From NCBI RefSeq assembly GCF_000400735.1, contig NZ_KE007371.1, positions 422,187-469,151 on the forward strand: DNA of 46,965 bases. The letters are read 5' to 3'. The translations under genes were made by a program, and so were the position numbers. The stretch is from Acinetobacter tandoii DSM 14970 = CIP 107469. GTDB lineage: Bacteria > Pseudomonadota > Gammaproteobacteria > Pseudomonadales > Moraxellaceae. Positions 43,312-46,965 of the stretch are shown piece after piece (within the stretch, counting starts at the first letter, position 1; every line of letters begins with the position of its first letter). The notes beneath the pieces are model-generated. The model searched no databases. It was not told the origin of the DNA and worked only from the letters and a program-made list of their open reading frames with translations.

Positions 43312-43844
43312 GCAGTTGAGAGTAAAAAACGATCAAGTTAAACGAAATTAAATATTTCACAAGCACTACAGATTTTTTTAAGCGAGAGCTTAGTAATCGC
43401 GGCTGTAGTTTCTGATAAGCATGTCGGAGTCTGTTTTTAAGCTTATTCAACCTTTGAATAAGCTTTTTTTTGGGGAAATTGTTGAGAGTTATGACTTTTT
43501 ATAGATTTAGTAGCATAGAAACGTTATGGGCAAGTTATTTTGTAAATACTTGGCAACAGCAGTAAGTTTTTTCATTTCAATATCTTTTAACAAAATTTGT
43601 TTTTTTAATTGTGTTTGGCTAGAACGATGTACTTTATACGATTAAAAATAATCACTTAATTGATTTTTTTATTCTCATAGAATAAAAGAAACGTCTCAAT
43701 CAGCTTAATAAAACATTGCAGAATGCAACCAACAAATAAAAAACGCTCACCATATATGTGCGCAATTCATTGAAAAAAAATGAATGATGACTTGGCAAAA
43801 CTAAAGATTGGTTTTTGCATTTTTTATTTGAAAAGGAACAATGT
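43312..43844 (+). other. Gene-free region after the MBL-fold gene
   Basis: No supported ORF. It holds a 130-nt 3' extension with a CTACAG/CTGTAG pairing around 43365-43410 that ends at the terminator 43439-43472, a possible 3'-UTR-derived small RNA. The remaining 370 bp are AT-rich leader before the lipoprotein gene, with short dyads such as ATTCATT / AATGAAT near 43765-43785. Confidence 0.4.
43439..43472 (+). terminator. Intrinsic terminator downstream of the MBL-fold gene
   Basis: Perfect 12-bp stem AAGCTTATTCAA / TTGAATAAGCTT, 3-nt loop, then eight T. Confidence 0.92.
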
Positions 43845-44081
43845 ATGAAAAAAGTCGGTTTATTTTCTATTTCTATGTTAGCTATTTCAGTGCTTGCAGT
43901 GGGTTGTGCTTCAAAAGATCCTGTACAAGCGACTGAAACAGCTCAAATGTCGACTGGAGCAGAAGTGGGTGCACAAGGACAAGTTGGGATTGCTGCGCAA
44001 GCAGATGGCTCTGCAAACATGAATGCTCCACAGGCTCAAATGAATGATATGCAGGGTCAACCACAATCGATTCAACAATAA
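43845..44081 (+). CDS. Small lipoprotein, hypothetical
   Basis: 78 aa. A signal peptide with lipobox VLAVGC (Cys near residue 21) points to lipid attachment. The mature part is low complexity, rich in Gln, Ala, Gly and Met (AQMNDMQGQPQSIQQ at the end), with no domain visible. ATG 43845 has AAGGA about 9 bp upstream; the frame extends back to 43815 without an SD. A stem GACAGTAC / GTACTGTC lies downstream (44125-44151) but lacks a T-run. Confidence 0.82.
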   Translation: MKKVGLFSISMLAISVLAVGCASKDPVQATETAQMSTGAEVGAQGQVGIAAQADGSANMNAPQAQMNDMQGQPQSIQQ

Positions 44082-44354
44082 TGCTGATGTTGTTGAGTTG
44101 AAAAACCGCATATTTAGAGTAAAAGACAGTACTTGAATGAGGTGTACTGTCTGAATCAATTGATGCTCTTATTAATTAAGGATGTGTTAAGGAGCTCAAC
44201 TTTTGTATTGATGATTTTGACTTGAACTTGCAGAAACAATGTTAATGACAATATGCTTAAAGCAGATTAGCTTTGTTGCAAAAGCCATACTTTAAGGTTG
44301 AACATCTTTAGTAAAGTTTGACCGAAAAATAAAACAACAAGGAATGAGTCGTTT

Positions 44355-45416
44355 ATGGGCATATCAATACAAAAAGTGATGGAACAAAATCAAGGTACAG
44401 CAGCGCGACTACTCGACAAGTTGCCTAACTTTGTACAGGAGAATATCGTCAAGGCTTTAGCCTATCCTTATCACTACCCCGAATTAGACTCTTTTCTTAA
44501 ATGTCTGGTTGCTGTTCAATATAAACAAAATAAAACAGGCTTTATTTCTGCAGATGCACAGCACTCTCGTAAAGTCTTTGAATTGCAGAGCCAGCTTATT
44601 GTAGGAAAATCGACAGCCATAAAACAAGTCGAAGATTTACGCTTACCTTTGCAAAGTGGAACTATTTTTGCGCGTCACTATCATCCTGCACCCAATAAAA
44701 AACTTCCGATGCTGGTGTTTTATCATGGAGGAGGTTTTGTCGTTGGTAGTATCGATAGTTATGATGAAGTGTGTCGTTTATTGGCTGTACATGCGCATGT
44801 ACAATTGCTCAGTATAGATTATCCCTTAGCACCAGAAGCCTCACCGTATCAAATTGTACAAAGTTGTGAAGATGCCTTGGCATGGGTATACCAAAATCGA
44901 AAACAACTCAAAATTTTAAAAAATCGTATAGCCGTTGCTGGTGACAGTGCAGGCGGCAATTTAAGTGCGGTGGTTGCGCAACGTAGTATAGGTAAAGCCT
45001 ATGCACCGCAAGTCCAGTTTCTAATTTACCCAGCATTAGACTTTAAGAGTCGTCATCCTTCCTTTTTTGCTTATAAAGATGGTCTAGTCTTAACTGGAGA
45101 TGATGTCGATACTGTGACCGCACATTATGCCACTCAGCATCAGGTTGCTTTGGATGATCCAATTATTTCCCCGACTTATGGTAGTTTAAGAAAATTAGCA
45201 TCCGCCTTTGTTGTTACGGCAGGGCATGATGTACTGCATGATGAAGCCGAGATCTATGCCCATAAGCTACGACATCATGGTGTCTCCGTGGCTTATCATG
45301 ATTATCCAAGTATGACTCATGGTTTCATTAACATGGTAGGCTTATCGCGGACTGCAAAGAAGAACTACATCGAAATGAGTAAGAAATTCAGAAAATTTTG
45401 GGATAAACACAGTTAA
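44355..45416 (+). CDS. Alpha/beta hydrolase, HSL (GDXG) family esterase/lipase
   Basis: 353 aa. The oxyanion motif HGGGFVVGS (near residue 128) and nucleophile GDSAGGNLSAVVA mark the hormone-sensitive-lipase family; the catalytic Asp lies in TAGHDVLHDEAEIY and His in MTHGFINM. The N-terminal 80 residues form the usual cap. No signal peptide. It probably hydrolyses short- to medium-chain esters. AAGGA lies about 12 bp before ATG 44355, a loose fit. It is monocistronic by spacing. Confidence 0.92.
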   Translation: MGISIQKVMEQNQGTAARLLDKLPNFVQENIVKALAYPYHYPELDSFLKCLVAVQYKQNKTGFISADAQHSRKVFELQSQLIVGKSTAIKQVEDLRLPLQSGTIFARHYHPAPNKKLPMLVFYHGGGFVVGSIDSYDEVCRLLAVHAHVQLLSIDYPLAPEASPYQIVQSCEDALAWVYQNRKQLKILKNRIAVAGDSAGGNLSAVVAQRSIGKAYAPQVQFLIYPALDFKSRHPSFFAYKDGLVLTGDDVDTVTAHYATQHQVALDDPIISPTYGSLRKLASAFVVTAGHDVLHDEAEIYAHKLRHHGVSVAYHDYPSMTHGFINMVGLSRTAKKNYIEMSKKFRKFWDKHS

Positions 45417-45574
45417 AGTAAGACATAAATAAAGTGTTCTAAATATTTGAATATCCATGCATAAATTTAAAACAATGATTTAGATGTTATAAATAGAAAG
45501 TTTAAAAGTATCTGAATTTAAAGAGTTGTGTTAAATATAACCAAATATAAAACAGCATTATAGGAACCCCCAAC

Positions 45575-46126
45575 ATGTTAAAACAGAGCCTCGCGTTATT
45601 GACTGCTGCTACATTCAGTGTGTGTACCTATGCAGCTAATACTCTGGTGGAAATGAAAACATCAATGGGAAATATTGAAATTGAGCTATTTAATGATAAG
45701 GCACCAGTTTCAGCCAAAAACTTTGAAGACTACGCAAAAGCAAATTTCTATAACGGTACTATTTTTCACCGTGTCATTCCTGGGTTTATGATTCAGGGCG
45801 GAGGAATGGATACCAATATGGTCGAAAAGCCAACCAAGGCACCTATCAAAAACGAATCTTCAAATGGTTTAAAGAATACGCGTGGCACATTAGCGATGGC
45901 ACGGACCAATAACCCAAACTCGGCTACCAGCCAATTCTTTATTAATGTCGTAGACAATGATTTTTTAAATAAAGGGTCTATGAATGCAGGTTATGCGGTC
46001 TTTGGTAAAGTGACGAAGGGAATGGATGTGGTCGATAAAATTGTAAAAGTACCGACTGCGAGCTATGGAATGCACCAAGATGTACCGAAACAACCTGTGA
46101 AAATTCTCAGTGTGAATATTAAGTAA
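45575..46126 (+). CDS. ppiA: Periplasmic peptidyl-prolyl isomerase, cyclophilin type
   Basis: 183 aa. Signal peptide (MLKQSLALLTAATFSVCTYA), then a cyclophilin domain: MKTSMGNIEIELF, FYNGTIFHRVIPGFMIQGGG with the catalytic Arg, MARTNNPNSATSQFFINV, and AGYAVFGKVTKGMDVVDKI. This matches E. coli PpiA (rotamase A). AGGAA precedes ATG 45575. A GAATTTAAA site (45514-45522) lies about 50 bp upstream. Confidence 0.94.
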   Translation: MLKQSLALLTAATFSVCTYAANTLVEMKTSMGNIEIELFNDKAPVSAKNFEDYAKANFYNGTIFHRVIPGFMIQGGGMDTNMVEKPTKAPIKNESSNGLKNTRGTLAMARTNNPNSATSQFFINVVDNDFLNKGSMNAGYAVFGKVTKGMDVVDKIVKVPTASYGMHQDVPKQPVKILSVNIK

Positions 46127-46154
46127 GCAAGCACTGCTAAATCATTAAAAAAAT

Positions 46155-46184
46155 AGCAGAAATATATTTATTTGCATTTCTGCT
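46155..46184 (+). terminator. Probable terminator of ppiA
   Basis: AGCAGAAAT / ATTTCTGCT stem with a 12-nt loop, then TTATAATT. The T-run is weak. Confidence 0.6.
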
Positions 46185-46279
46185 TTATAATTAATGGGTT
46201 ATGTGGTTTTTTTGTTTATTGGTGAGCTAAAATGGTGCATAAAAATACAACACTCAATAAAACAGCCAGTTAAAAGTGC

Positions 46280-46307
46280 TTGCACTGAAAATAAAACCAT
46301 ATAGAAT
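46280..46307 (+). promoter_or_regulatory. rrn promoter P1 (right operon)
   Basis: TTGCAC (46280-46285), 16 bp, TAGAAT (46302-46307), then a GC-rich discriminator GCACCCC, as expected of a growth-rate-controlled rRNA promoter. A/T-rich DNA lies upstream. Confidence 0.8.
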
Positions 46308-46362
46308 GCACCCCATACCGACGAGATAGACGGAAATGAACGAAGTGCGAAGCACTGAGTTG

Positions 46363-46391
46363 TTGAGTTTATTGAGTCCAGCATCTAATAC
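46363..46391 (+). promoter_or_regulatory. rrn promoter P2 (right operon)
   Basis: TTGAGT (46363-46368), 17 bp, TAATAC (46386-46391), between P1 and the shared leader that begins at 46408. Confidence 0.55.
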
Positions 46392-46407
46392 TGACGAGGT
46401 ATTAGAT

Positions 46408-46965
<558 letters not shown>

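Noticed and set aside
44125..44151. Terminator after the small lipoprotein gene
   Set aside because: GACAGTAC / GTACTGTC can pair, but no T-run follows on the plus strand.

Overview
The window is a piece of an Acinetobacter chromosome (gammaproteobacterium, Moraxellaceae) that carries the replication origin. Three things point there: the 16S rRNA ends, the gene order rpmH-rnpA-yidD-yidC-mnmE facing dnaA-dnaN-recF-gyrB across oriC, and Acinetobacter-type families such as the AdeT-like solute-binding proteins. The species cannot be named from this sequence. The two ends are inverted copies of the start of a 16S rRNA gene (positions 1-449 on the minus strand, 46577-46965 on the plus strand). Both rRNA operons therefore read outward, away from oriC and with the replication forks.

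Left arm (0.45-16.3 kb): tandem rrn promoters; the ABC-F ATPase yheS; three tandem AdeT-like periplasmic binding-protein paralogues; erpA (Fe-S carrier); anmK (anhydro-MurNAc kinase) divergent from tyrS; a small NTF2-like hypothetical; then gyrB, recF, dnaN and dnaA on the minus strand. oriC lies at about 16.34-16.92 kb, with five perfect DnaA boxes and AT-rich tracts. Right of it come rpmH, rnpA, yidD, yidC and mnmE.

Middle (21-33 kb): a SAM methyltransferase; an MFS transporter; a divergent dmeR-dmeF Ni/Co efflux pair with a clear G-tract operator; dsbC; a GlsB/YeaQ membrane protein; hpt and guaD (purine salvage); alx (TerC family) under a yybP-ykoY manganese riboswitch; a small GNAT protein; a secreted small protein; mpl (peptidoglycan recycling); a DUF486 membrane protein.

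Right (33-46.5 kb): purE-purK; a 660-bp gene-free region packed with an AT-rich palindromic motif; an MltB-like lytic transglycosylase; an acidic hypothetical; a coiled-coil metzincin; grpE and dnaK, each behind a sigma-32-like promoter; a LysR regulator divergent from an MBL-fold protein; a small lipoprotein; an HSL-type alpha/beta hydrolase; periplasmic ppiA; and the second rrn promoter region.

Most genes are housekeeping: replication start, translation, membrane insertion, purine synthesis and salvage, and murein turnover and recycling (anmK, mpl, mltB-like). The strongest candidate for something undescribed is the array at 35354-35812. It holds 11 exact GAATTTAAA sites and 4 near matches, often spaced by whole helical turns, plus two perfect DnaA boxes. 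The same TTTRAATTYAAA palindrome occurs three times in oriC. Other notable points are a dense cluster of differences between the two 16S copies in V1, a slippage-prone His tract in dmeF, a riboswitch whose alternative stems can be read directly, and two unlisted small ORFs.
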